Shown here in pieces: positions 24,251-36,224 of a stretch of DNA of 64,000 nt. This DNA is from Mytilus edulis (lineage: Eukaryota; Mollusca; Bivalvia; Mytilida; Mytilidae). Below the pieces are notes generated by a model. It was not told where the DNA came from. It ran no database searches and saw nothing but the letters and a program-made list of their open reading frames with translations. The stretch covers positions 71,550,502-71,614,501 of the forward strand of contig NC_092350.1 of NCBI RefSeq assembly GCF_963676685.1, in the 5' to 3' direction. A program made the translations under genes and the position numbers. Position 1 is the first letter of the stretch. Each line of letters opens with the position of its first letter.

Positions 24251-26286
24251 GATAATATAGAATAATGTATACAAATCAAAATAATTAACAGGTGACAGAT
24301 GACACAAAAGACAAACTTATAATTAACACTTACACCAAGTTTAAAACTAACATTCAAAGTAAGTCATTTGAATTAAATTGATGTAATTCGATCAGAAATA
24401 ACGACTTATCATTCTGATGGATCAAGTTTCTATTGTTCTATTGTTTGCAATTTAATGACGGATGTTTCTGTGAATTTAGGTCATTGTGCGATCAAAAAGG
24501 GGGACTGTCCGGGGGGGGGGAGTGAACCCAGCTTTTTTTTGGAAAGTCAATCGGTTGAATGGGAGCATACTCTGGGTTGGGAACCCCCCTTTTTAAAATT
24601 TGCTGGATCTGCCGATAGAATAATTCTGAAAAATAATAAACGTTTTGAAATCTACAATACTGATTGTTTTCAAAAGAAAAAAAATACAGACCATAATGAT
24701 AATAATTAAAAAAAAAAAGAACTGAAAGTTAAATCATACACTTTGATACATTACCTTAAGTGAATGGTTTTGCACTAGTCAATTTTGATGCGTTTTTAAA
24801 TTCTGCTATTTGGTGTGAGCTAATGCTCAGTGTTGAAGACTTTACTTTGTCCTACAATGGTTTTTACTTTAACAATGTGTGACTTGGAAGGAGAATTATC
24901 TCATTGGCACTCATACCACAACTTTTTAGTGATATTTTTTATCGTTAATATGAAGGGTTAAGCCCAAACAAACTAATGTTTAAAATACAATTAGCACCTC
25001 TGGAAGGGTGATCATGTCCCGCATGCATATGAAGAAAGTTATTTCTTATAGTCTTGAGGAATTACTGAACTTTGATAAAAGCAAGAAAAACTCAATCAAT
25101 TTCTCAATCAAAGTATAACATTGGATATTGATGAAGATAAAGCAACCATTAAAAAACACAACTTCTATAACTTATTGCAGTGGTAGTCTTAGTTTCCAAA
25201 TATAGACAAATAAATTATTCCTGTCTCTGTCTCTATCAAGAAAAAAAGTTGGCCACTGATTTCTTGCATTTTTTTAAAGAATAAATCTAAGAGCTGTAAT
25301 ATGATTTCTCATGTAGCTGCAATAGCCTGCAATATGTGGATACATCTGTACATGCAACTATGGGTCATTTTATGACCTTCGACAATGAAGAAAACTAACA
25401 CATTAAAGTCAACTATATGACAAAATCGGAAGCTATTCAAATAAGAAAAAAAATGTCTGATTAACGATGACTCAATGTTACTGATATGAACGAACGACAT
25501 CCACTGCATTAATAAATACTGAAGTTGGTATATGCATTTGTGGCGGTGTTAAACATGTGTGTGAGCACGTGACATAATTTCATAACAAATCAAAAGAAGA
25601 AAATATAAATTCAATTAAAATAACTTGAGATTGCCATAAAAGAGAAAACAATAAACAACACACATAAAGACAGCAAGCATAAGACACAATCTACCGATTT
25701 ATAAGTAATAAGTTAATAAAAGAAGACAACTAATCAATTAATCATGTTCCCTCAGACGAAAGTTTAAATCAGTACAGGTCTAACGAATTTAGTGTAGAGA
25801 CTCCATAAGCAGAGTGAGAATCATGACCTTGAATAATGCAAAGTATTAGTAAAAGTACCAGCAGAATCATTCTTATATGTAATTTGTTGAAACTAAAATA
25901 CATTTATTGGAATGTCGGACGTTTTATTAAAGACACACAAAAAAGAACGAGCTAAACATAGATTAACATAAATAAAAAGACAAGTCAGTACAAAAAACTG
26001 ATTCAAAAGTTTTATGACTTCAAGGCCTGATGTGAAACTGGAGTATCGAGATATTGGAGAGGACAATTAATGTTATCAATTCTAAATCTCTTTGAAGTAA
26101 GTTTTCTTGTGTAAATTTCCAAATTGTGATCGGCAAATTCTTCATTATTTGAAGCAATAATATCACCATATAAGTTTATTTATTAATTGTTTGTTTCATG
26201 TTTGGTTATGTGCAAGTTTATTGAAGTGTTTGTTATTGTTGGGATGTCTATCTATTCACAGTTGTTACATCTTCGGATCGAATTAA

Positions 26287-26669
26287 GGAGGCTGGCTTGT
26301 CATATTTTAGATTTTTGTCAGATTTTCGGAATCCTCTGGTTTTATCCATTTGAATGCCTTGAAAAAAATTGCCCGGTGACCCCCATTTTTCTTTTTGTAA
26401 ATCTTTTACATGTATGATAATAAGCCATCTGTAAAAGACTTTTTTTAATTACTTTTTAACAGTTTTTGAGAACTTCAACTTGTCAATGATAAAGCTATGA
26501 AAAGTCAAGAGAGAGTATTTTCCCGCCAATATTTCAATGACTAATATCTAGAAAACAAGCACGGTGACCTATATTTTTTTTTGCTCTTTTGATTCCTTTA
26601 TTAATCCCCTATCTATATAAACTAGTGTTTTGAAAAGTTTATTACTTTGTAACTGAGAAGCCAACTCCC
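26287..26669. mobile_element. TTAA-flanked MITE, family 2 (383 bp)
   Basis: TTAA lies at 26283-26286 and 26670-26673. The left end is GGAGGCTGGCTTGTC and the right end, read inward, is GGGAGTTGGCTTCTC. The interior is non-coding and unrelated to the family-1 element that fills the same target in copy A. It is probably a non-autonomous piggyBac-like element. Confidence 0.75.
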
Positions 26670-27546
26670 TTAAATCTTTACATACTACATGTATATAGAC
26701 ATATGCATATTGACTTAGCACCGTCATCTATTCGTAAGTTGACTGACATCTACATGTACATTTAGAATATTTATGGGACATATTTTGTTTTATTTCAGAA
26801 GAAATAGTAAATCCAAAATATAGAATGAAGTGAGCAATCAAATGACAAAATAAACTCGACGCTCAAATCGAAGTTTTGCATCTTTCTACATTTATCATAA
26901 AAAGCCACATGATTGAACAAGTAAACACGGTGATCCCGTAATGTTTTCGTTGTGTAAACCATAAGCCAACATGTGAGGGATTTGATCAATTTACAAATTT
27001 TCGGTATTAAATAAATATTAATGTATGCATTTCTACTTTAACAATGACAATCAAAACGTTTTGATGCATTTCAACATACGTTTCATATGTACATGTTTAT
27101 ACATGTAGAATGTTTTTTTGCTCTCTGAGCAGAAACTTAATATTTAACAACATCGTTATTCCTAATAGCATGACGCACCTTGTAGATAAGAAATATCCAA
27201 ATAATAATTTCCCAATTTCAAACTCATCATGAGTTGTATTGATCCTTTTAAGAGGTACCAAAAACTTTGAGTATGTTCATTAGATTCAATGTGCTATGTA
27301 ACTAAGTTTTACAAGCAATGCTTTTGATACCTCGTGATATATTTTTGAGATAAATCTGACATTTAGTAGGAAACCACAAAATTCTATTGAAGTATGTTCA
27401 AAACAAAAATAAATCTTCCGTTCACACACTGTGAAATTATTTTCACGCGTTTCGTTTTTACTTTTTAAAGATAATTGACTTTCTGCCCAATTCACAATAT
27501 AAACATACAAGTTTATGAAATCTGTAATTAGTTTATACCATTTTTT

Positions 27547-30343
27547 TCTCACTTATATTAAGTCTTACCATAGTAACTCATTTACTGTGAGTAATTCCCA
27601 GGCTCCATTAGATGTGTATGAAGTGCACATTCCTGCACTAATTAAAGTTCGTGCCTGGTTATTTGTGGCTATACAAATCTGAGTAAGAAGTTCCACTGTA
27701 CAAAAGAGTTTGAAGAAATCTGCTGGTGATTTTAGTCCTTGTAGTTGTTTCCTACCAACATATAATAGTAATATTTAAAACAAAGCATATACTGAGAAAA
27801 TATTACAGACAAGCCAACATAAGACAAATTAATTTCTTTTAATAAATTTATTGTAAATATTCTAAGACATTTCAATATATACTTCTTTAATTCATTAAAA
27901 TACAGGGTTCTTAACTATACAAAAATCATAAAAGGGAAAGTTTAACCTGTATTTATAGTGAAAGTGAATATTTTTACATTTTTTATGATTTGAAAAGGGG
28001 CTTTTCAAATGAATTTATTCAAATGAAAACTATCTTCTATAAAGATGGAAATATTTCTTAAATGAATAAGTGTAGAACAGATAACAGAAATATCCATTTC
28101 AAGTAAGAATTCATACAACATATATCCATTTACCTAGTGAAGTTAGCAAACTGAAAACCTGGAGGTTTTTTTGGTTTGAATGCATTTGTTCTTGGGTCTG
28201 GAGCTGAATCATCTAAGGTGTTTTCATCTTTCCAATAAATATTCTTGGCAAGTGTGTCACCATATAAACTCTGAGAACTGTCTTGTGATGAACTAGAAAA
28301 TACTAACATTTATAAGAAACAAAATCCGACTGATAATTATATTTATAATAAGTTAATGTATGATCATGTATAATATATAGAAAGTTTTACCAGATTAACA
28401 GATACTTGCAAATACAAATTTTCCAATAGCATACTTTCATGATCATAAGTATATTATTTACTGTGAATGACTACTGGACATTCTGAATATACATGTTCAC
28501 CTATAGATCTACAAATGTATTGTGAAGAACAGTAAGATGTCTACTACATTTTGTATTTTTTTTTTGTTGGACTGCTGGCTAACGGATTTATACCCCACAT
28601 GCATGTCTGCTTTCATCCAAAAGAAGTTTAATATATTGATGTCTGTTGCAAATATTGCTTCAAATGTTATTCTGCATGATTTTTATAAATAATGCTTAAC
28701 CAATCTTTTGAAATAGTCCAAGTCAGCTTCAAAAAATGTAATTTAAGCCTGCAGCATATGCAATAATATTGCATGTTTACCCCTTTTTTGTTTATCTGCT
28801 TGTATTTTGACTCCCAGCTGACCATCATTTCTTATGTTCTGTTTTGTTGTTGTTATTTGTTTGTGCCAATGTACATTTTTCTACACTTTCAGTCTTTTAT
28901 TGAATTGAACATACTGATTATTTTTTCAAACAATGGTCAATTCTGATATAAATATACAGGAGATGTGGTATGATTGTCTATGAGAAAACAATTATTATTT
29001 AGCCGGTTACAGGTTCCTGATTTTGGACAGACACTTTTAGAATATGAAGGGGTAAAATATTTATTTTGGTACTTAACTTTGCTCTGACATGAGTATCAGA
29101 AAAAAATATAAAATCATGAAAAAGTATAGTTGCTTTTATTTCACAATATGCAAGCCTAATACTTCATGTTAACCAAACTTGTCCAAAGCTGTGTGACTAA
29201 ATTGTTAAACGGTTAATAAGAATTGAGTATGATAAATATGATACTCCACAACATACATGTACCAGATAATATTTATTAGGTACAAATTTGAACTTGTTAT
29301 TGCTGAAAAGGGAACTTCGAATTGTCACGATTGAAAGCAAAAGACTTTGCGTTCATGGTGTTAATTTGGAACTTACAAAACTTCTTGTTCTGTTGTGTAT
29401 GACTCAGTATCATCAACGATGTCTCCATCCTGAAGTAACAAATCCAAATAATCCTCTTCGTCTGATGAAATTAAATCGGTATCCATTTGTCCTTGATTTT
29501 AACACTGAGGTCATGAACCGTAAAATCATAAATTACAAAAAAACCGATATCGGAATGTATCCGGGTGACCGATAAAAAATAAAATTATGTACGAAATTCG
29601 AAGAAGTAAAGAATTAATTGATTATTTTCTCAAAAAAAAATAGATTAAAGCAGGTGCGCGCATAAATGACCCATAAAAGAAATGATTGACTATCGTCATA
29701 AAAAAACTCCATAGTTTTTTACTCATTTTTGACGGCGATCATCAAAAAGTAAAGACTCGTAACTTTTGAAGTCCCTGGCCGATTTTAATAAACTTTTCAG
29801 TTTTGGAAACCTAAAAGTCCCAAGTGTATTCGTGTATAATCACTTTTTCCTATTTCATAGCTTAAGTATTGCTGTTTTTTTTCCTTCGTAAAAATTTTGA
29901 ATTTCTCAAATTTCTCGTGGTTAAATCGTAAGCAAGTGCTATATTATGGACAAAAAACTATGCTTAATGGCGTTTCCACCAAATAAAATATACATCATTG
30001 TAAAGCAAAATATCGAAATAATTAGCCTGTAATTTTGTAAAGCCAAAATATTTCACACAGTGAAGTTTCGACAGTTTAGTTCCGACATTGACAAAACGGG
30101 AAATCCCCGTAAATTTCGACGTCAAATTAATTGTCAAGTGCAGGTTCATCTCGCTGAGAAATTTGTTTTTGTTGTTAAACATCCACGATATCATACCAGA
30201 TGAAAGCTTTAATTCTTGGCTTTAATTTCATCTAAGTATTATGTTTATACACTCAAAAATAAAAACTCTACAACTATTCTCACATAATACGCAACCCAAA
30301 AAACGCTTCACCGGTAAGCTGTACCGGTGTGAAAGGGAAGGGG
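27547..30343 (-). mobile_element. piggyBac element, truncated at its 3' end
   Basis: The right edge is exact: element sequence ends in ...gaaagggaagggg and is followed by TTAA (30344-30347). Read inward this is TTAA-CCCCTTCCCTTTC, the CCC-type start expected of piggyBac, with a small inverted repeat CACCGGT...ACCGGTG at 30309-30330. The empty site is preserved in copy A (TTAA 5157-5160). The left TTAA and the left end of the element are missing: copy-B flank runs to about 27546 and then directly into the third intron of the transposase gene. So the 3' half of the element, plus about 6 flanking bases, was deleted. Confidence 0.72.
27569..29486 (-). pseudogene. piggyBac transposase gene, first three exons only
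   Basis: Exon 1 is 29377-29486: ATG, an acidic start (M-D-T-D-L-I-S-S-D-E-E-D), ending at GTAAGT in phase 2. Exon 2 is 28134-28292, after TTTTCTAG, with the motif P-K-K-P-P-G-F-Q-F and a GTAAAT donor, phase 2. Exon 3 is 27569-27751, after GGTAG, with S-P-A-D-F-F-K-L-F, then T-N-N-Q-A-R, then W-E-L-L-T-V-N-E-L, ending at GTAAGA in phase 2. All three splice in frame. The order (acidic head, Pro-rich linker, F-F..L, TN.xA, W..xT.xE) matches the N-terminal region of piggyBac transposases. The catalytic DDD part would lie in later exons, which are deleted. Exons show no stop, so the copy is young or was recently active. Confidence 0.62.
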
Positions 30344-30346
30344 TTA

Positions 30347-31401
30347 ATGATGTAAGCATGACTGGTTTTTTTTTGTGTTTTTTTTTTTTATTATTTTTGC
30401 ATTTTAGAATTCAAAAGCTTAAACATGCTGTATGTGCATCTTTCTGATATTCATGTATAATCATCTTGAAATGAATAAAAATTCTTCTCTATTTTGATAG
30501 TTATTGCTTTAACTGGAACGTTTGTAGTTGCTGTTGCAAAGCCTTTCACATTTTATGTGGGGTGGGGGATGATTTTTTTTCTAGTTTATTCACAAGTAAT
30601 TGTATATTTAACATTTTTAAAGTTACATATACAATGGATGGTAAACACACCTACTCATCTTCATGGTCGGAACAAATCTGAATGTAAAATGTCGAATAAC
30701 ACGAAAATATTCATTCGGAACCCGAGAGAAATTTTTAAAACAATTTTCAAAAGGATTGTAAGTCATATACCGGTATAATATTTGGAATTCTGACGGTACT
30801 AATGGTGTTCTTTTCTATTCTTTGTGGTGGTATTAGCTACAGATTTAGATGGAACCTACGTTATTTATACTATATGGTCAAGGTCAAATGGCACCAAAGC
30901 GAATACAAATCTGACGACACAGATGCAAGATTATATATGTATGATGCTTTCGTGTAATGTGCAGACGAAGATCAAACATTTGTCCATAAGATACTTCTTC
31001 ATCAAATAGAGAAAGTTGGTGGAATTCAGTTGTGCTTGCACAAACGGAACGTTTTACCTGGGAATGATATCGCCACTACTATTACATCTGCAATTCAAAA
31101 TAGTCAACAAACGATAGTCATAATGTCTCCAGATTATTTAGCCTCATACTGGTGTATGTTTGAATATAATATGGCTAGGATGGAGAGTATCTATGAGCGT
31201 GATTGCAAAAACATTCTGTTTTTAGTACTTTGCAAGCAAATTCCTGCTTGCGATCTGCCACTTCAAAAACTCGAACTGTTTCACTGTCAATCTTACATTG
31301 AGTATCCAAATGCTGAGTACGGCTCTTTTGGGAACAGCTTAAAAAGGCTATCCAACATTGATGATGAATCCGTTTTGGATTTTACATTACATACTTGTTG
31401 A
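30347..31401 (+). pseudogene. TLR pseudogene psi2': ectodomain deleted, TIR kept
   Basis: The start codon region (ATGAT then GTAAGC, 30347-30357) and part of intron 1 (to about 30625) match psi2. The sequence then jumps into the LRRCT (T-P-T-H-L-H, from about 30632), so about 2.1 kb of intron 1 and ectodomain is missing. The membrane segment and TIR follow, with frameshifts around 30776 and a stop in TIR box 1 (TCA to TAA, 30955). From 31030 the TIR is open: H-K-R-N-V-L-P-G BB loop and W-C-M-F-E. A 10-base deletion near 31323 shifts the last box. It retains exactly the TIR part that psi2 lost. Confidence 0.85.
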
Positions 31402-31584
31402 TCGTTAGAAAGTGAGGAAATACATTTATGTTTACCAACGAATGACTACGTATATCGTTAGCTAGAAATAGACTGTAAGTGCGGGTCACAGGTTTCACCA
31501 TGAGCGATAAGAAAAGGACTGCATGTTTTTGCATCGAATTTTTGCAGATCGAGGCAAATCTTCACTGTAATTGCAATATCTACA
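31402..31584. other. Spacer between psi2' and the satellite
   Basis: Unique sequence; nothing recognised. Confidence 0.4.
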
Positions 31585-32830
31585 ATGTTAACACGATATT
31601 GTGTTAACATTATTTACATTGTTTGAACCCTTATATATTGTTGACATCGTTGACATCGTTAACATCGCGATGTATACAATCTAGAAAATATATTGTGTTT
31701 ACATTGTTGACATCGCGATGTATACAATGTTAACACGATGTTGTGTCAACATTGTATACATTGATTGAACCCTTATATATTGTTTACATTGTTGACATCG
31801 TTAACATCGCAATGTATACAATGTTAGCACGATGTTGTGTGAACATCGTTTACATTGTCTTAACTCTTATATATTGTTTACATCGTTGACATCGTTAATA
31901 TCGCGTTGTGTACAATGTTAATACGATGTTGTGTCAACATCGTTTACATTGTCTGAACTCTCATATATTGTTTTCATCGTTGACATCGTGAACATCGTGA
32001 TGTATACAATGTTAAAAAGATTTTGTGTTTACATTGTTTACGTCGCCATATAAACTATGTTGACACTATTTTAGAGCTATAACATCACATTTGTTTTAAA
32101 AGATTTGTTGTTAAAAAAAACCATAAAAATGCAAAGTATATATATGTAATCGACAAACTTCATTGCATAATTATTATATAAATGAATAAAAAACCTTTTT
32201 TATATTGTCAACATCACAATGTATACAATATGAACGATGTAAATACAAAGGTATATACTTAGGACACATTATTTATACGATGTTGACGATGTAAATGATG
32301 TATAAACGTTATTGTCAACATCACGATGTAAACGACGTTAACGATGTAAACAGAAAGTTATAGTCGATATACAACATAAACACAATGTTGACACGATTGC
32401 GATGAATACGATGTGAACGATGTAAATACAAAGGTAAAGACTTGGTTCACAACATCTATACGATGTTGACGATGTAAAAACGATATTGTCAACATCACGA
32501 TGTATACGATATGAACGATGTAAACAGAAATGTATGAACTCTATATTCAACATAAACACGATGTTGACACAATATTGTTAACATCACGATGTATACGATG
32601 TGAACGATGTAAACACAAAGTTTAAGACTTGGTTCACAACATTTATACAATGTTGACAATGTAAAAACGATATTGTCAACATCACAATGTATACGATGTG
32701 AACGATGTAATCACAAAAGTAAAGACTTGGTTCACAACATCTATACAATGTTGACATTGTAAAAACGATATTGTCAACATCACGATGTATACGATGTCAC
32801 CGATGTAAACAGAAAGTTATAGAGTCGATA
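31585..32830. repeat. Palindrome-rich satellite, about 95-bp unit, halves in opposite orientation
   Basis: The left half (31585-32060) repeats units with 'ccttatatattg', GACATCGTTAACATCGCGATG and 'gatgttgtgtcaacat'. Landmarks lie at about 31628, 31770, 31864 and 31959, so the spacing is about 95 bases with one longer unit. After a spacer (about 32060-32200) the right half repeats the reverse-complement style: 'cacgatgtatacgatgtgaa', 'gacttggttcacaaca' (32447, 32633, 32731; again about 93-98). Many units contain the 12-base palindrome ACATCGCGATGT or GTTAAC. The array could fold into large hairpins. No coding sense. Confidence 0.85.
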
Positions 32831-34205
32831 TATTAAAAACTTGAATTATATGATGGAATAAAAAGAAGTTCAGTACTGTTAACAAAGGGAATGCGCCACT
32901 TGTTATGTGGATATAGTTTCTTTAAAAAACATAAACGAGATGATGGGTATGCTGTGAAAGTTTAGAATTCAGAAAAGCAGGATTTTATTTAACGACAGAA
33001 GAACATCTTCTCGTTGTTTCATTTCTGTCTGTTATGACTTGAATAGCAGCAAACCCACACTTTTATAACCTTTCTATGGCCAGCATTTCAACTCTCAAAA
33101 AATATTTAATATTCAATAGTGTAATTACCTTTCTGTGAATTATAAGAAGAGGTGATGGTCTTGTCAATTATATCTGGTATGAAAACATTATTATCTGTTT
33201 ATTAACTCGAAAGAAAACCAACAATGTGCAACTCATTCAATCTAAATGATCAAATTTTCTCAAATATTTTTTTTTATAAATATACATTTTCACATTTTCT
33301 ATTATGAACGACCTATATGTAACCTACAGAAACTGGTGAAGAGAGAACTTACAGGTGTATTACTAAAGGTTAAACTAAACATATTTCTGTTATGCAAGAA
33401 AAAATTATAAGTTGGTGTGAACGGGGGTCTTTATTTCTTAATTCTTAAAAAACTTCCATTATTCTTTATAATTTGACTCATTATTCTCTATCAATTATAT
33501 TGTATCTGTCCATTATCAAGACCCTTTGAAACATGAGATGAGTTCAAGGTAATTGTTTTGTTCTTTAATAACATGGTTTAGATTTTCTTTTTTCAAAACA
33601 ATGTTGAACTAAAAACTATTCTCTTATGCTTATATTGTTTTGAATTTTCACATTAAAGATGAGATGTTGTCCTCTACTAACAAAAATGTCATAGTTTATA
33701 CGCCTCTATGATTCTATTTAAAAAAAAAAAGTATATGTTTGTCGACTTTTTTTATCACACGAGAAAATGTCATGCTAAAATGTCCCCTTTATAGAATGAA
33801 AATAAACCGGAGATCTACAAATGATATATTCAGTTGGAAATTAAACTATTCATGAAGCACTTATGATACAGAAGCAGTACTTGTTTTTCTATTTTATACA
33901 TTGTTATTTTACATCATTCCTTTTGTGAAAAGCTTTGTTTTGTACGTTTTAAATTGTAATATCATTTATTAGAGCATCTAACTTAAAATGTTCTGAATCT
34001 TTGTGTGTTTGAATATTAACATTGTTTTTGTTTGTTTTTTTTTTCTGTTTCTAGACGGCTTACATACATACATACAACCAAGTTTACAAAGTTAATTCTA
34101 CCGAACTTGACGGTGTGTATCTGCTATTACATGTTGTGATTAGTGTTATTTTGGTGGTTTTAATGCAAATACTTGACTTAGCCATTTCTGATTTATCAAA
34201 TTTTA
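32831..34205. other. Non-coding stretch
   Basis: AT-rich unique sequence. An exon-like open piece sits after TTTCTAG near 34055 but has no support beyond its splice sites. Confidence 0.45.
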
Positions 34206-34209
34206 TACT

Positions 34210-34935
34210 CTAATTATAGACGAGGGACGAAAGATACCAAAGGGACAGTCAAACTCATAAATCTAAAACAAACTGACAACGCCATGGCTAAAAATGAAAG
34301 ACAAACAAACAACATCACACATGACACAACATAGGAAACTAAAGATTAAACAACACGAACCCCACCAAAAAACTAGGGGTGATCTCAGGTGCTCCGGAAG
34401 GGTAAGCAGATCCTGCTCCACATGTGGCACCCGTCATGTTGCTTATGTGATAACAAATCCGGTAAATAGTCTAATTCGGTAAGTCACATTCAGCAAAGGG
34501 AAGGGGATTGTAGTTACAACGTAAGGAACATATTCGATATCATTTGTGAAACGGTTATTCCATAACGGTCAACCAACTCGTGATGGTGTCCGTAAAATTT
34601 ACGAAGGGATGATTTCAACTTTACCATTTGGAACTCTTGGTTTAATAGATTCCTTGTGAGCAGCAACCCTCTATCAAGAAAATCATGATAGGAAATGCAA
34701 GCACGGGAATATCGTATCAATTGGGAAATATATACCCCGTATGCAGGTGCTGCTGGAATGTTGCTACTTAGAAGCGGAATATGGTTTGACAAAATTTGTA
34801 GAGAATACTCCACTTTCCCCATTTGGACCCTAATGTATATTTTAATTCCGAAGTTTCTGCTTCTAATAAATTCATGTATCATCAGAATCAATGATGAGCA
34901 TTGTGAAAATCGAATACAATGCAAATGAATTTTCT
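34210..34935 (-). mobile_element. 5'-truncated retroelement (family 2), RT fragment plus tail
   Basis: The minus-strand frame 34514-34924 contains A-A-P-A-Y-G-V-Y-I-S-Q-L-I-R-Y-S-R-A-C and R-K-F-Y-G-H-H-H-E-L-V-D-R-Y-G, the same downstream RT region as in family 1 but clearly a different family. Next to it (34210-34505) is the tail with 'gatctcaggtgctccggaag' and 'acatgtggcacccgtcatgt'. That tail recurs alone at 36225-36610, 41925-42170, 42782-42900 and 43525-43650. The co-location ties the tail to this RT. No intact ORF. Confidence 0.68.
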
Positions 34936-36060
34936 AAAACATCATGACGTAATTTTTTTTACCACCAATTATTGATGTTAACTTCCTCCTTTTACAGGTT
35001 ATACTCACATAATGTAACAATTAAATTGAAAAGCGTGTCGAAAAGTTTTAAAACATAATACAAGATTGGTTGTTTTCCAACGGAGTTCATGTAATGTTAT
35101 TCAGTTCATGTATATATAACTTAATATCATGTTTCCTTTTATATTTCTATAAAGAAAATACAAATGTTACCCCTACACATAATAGTATTCATATTCAAAC
35201 TGATTATTAATTAACACTTTATCCTGCATTTATGATAAGGACGTTGATGATGTGTTTTACCGATATTATATAATATTGGGCGTGTGACCAGGTGATATAT
35301 AATTTTATGTATAGTGCAACCTGATATAACATGTTTACATTCATATATATACAGTCAATCAAGCAAGCTTTCAAAGGCTTACGAAGCACGGTCAATTAAT
35401 ACATGTAACTACTAATATTAAAAAAATGAAACTCATACTTAAAGAACAATGTCAAAGAGGATTTTTTATATATCATGATGAGGAAGTAACTGTGATTTTT
35501 GAAAAATTGATAAAATAGTTTGCACTAGTTAACAGTCAGTAGTAAGCTATTTCATGAGTATTTAGTCATCAGAAAGAACGTAAAATTCTGAGTTATGACG
35601 TTGCTGAAAGCAAGCTTAGGCGTTGTTTCTTTCGTACAAATCAAATGGACACTGAAGTAAAACATGTTTCGGTCTTCAACGGATACAATCTCAGAATAAA
35701 CTAAGCAAACAAGTCTATTTGACTGGGTAAAACGATAACGCCTAAGTTTTAATTCCAATGGAAAAAATTCTACAACGCATTCTGGTTAAAGGCGATCTTT
35801 TTTCTCGCGTTATATTTGTTATTATGTATTGCTATGTTTCAACGTTTGTTTTCAAACATTTTACAGAACTTTTGGAAGGTTCTTAACAACCAGATTCCAT
35901 TATTCGGGGTTTGTTTGAAGGACCAAAAGTTCTGATTAGTTAACAATAAACTTTAGGCTATGTCCATTTGTGTTATTATTGTTAAAAAAAATCACAGTTT
36001 TCAATCAATGATTTTAGCTTGTTATACCATGTGTTCCTATAATCATATGAAATGCAGAAC
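34936..36060. other. Non-coding stretch
   Basis: AT-rich. No gene supported. A reversed scrap of the family-1 tail ('gttgtctcattggcaatcat') lies at 36078-36115. Confidence 0.45.
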
Positions 36061-36224
36061 ACAAACAGTAACATAAGTTGTCTCATTGGCAATCATACCA
36101 CATCTTCTTTTTTTATATATAAACCAGCATTCAACAATAGACACTGAGTAAATTGAACAAAAACAAAAATCAAACAAGATGTGAACAACTTGGCTTGTTC
36201 TATAATATTCTAACACACATTACA

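Larger units (their letters stand above)
22219..27546 (+). repeat. Segmental duplication, copy B (left part)
   Basis: It matches 1-5156 nearly base for base, including repeats X, Y and Z and the psi1 stump. Copy B has about 95 extra bases at 24362-24455, lacks about 35 bases near 23167, and carries a different small transposon at 26287-26669. Homology breaks at about 27546, where the truncated piggyBac element begins, and resumes at 30344. Confidence 0.93.

Noticed and set aside
31585-32830. CRISPR-like array
   Set aside because: Units are contiguous, palindromic and diverged, with no constant repeat plus unique spacer structure, and the genome is animal.
34055-34125. Exon-like piece after TTTCTAG near 34055
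   Set aside because: Open for only about 20 codons, contains a short CATA microsatellite, and has no partner exon.
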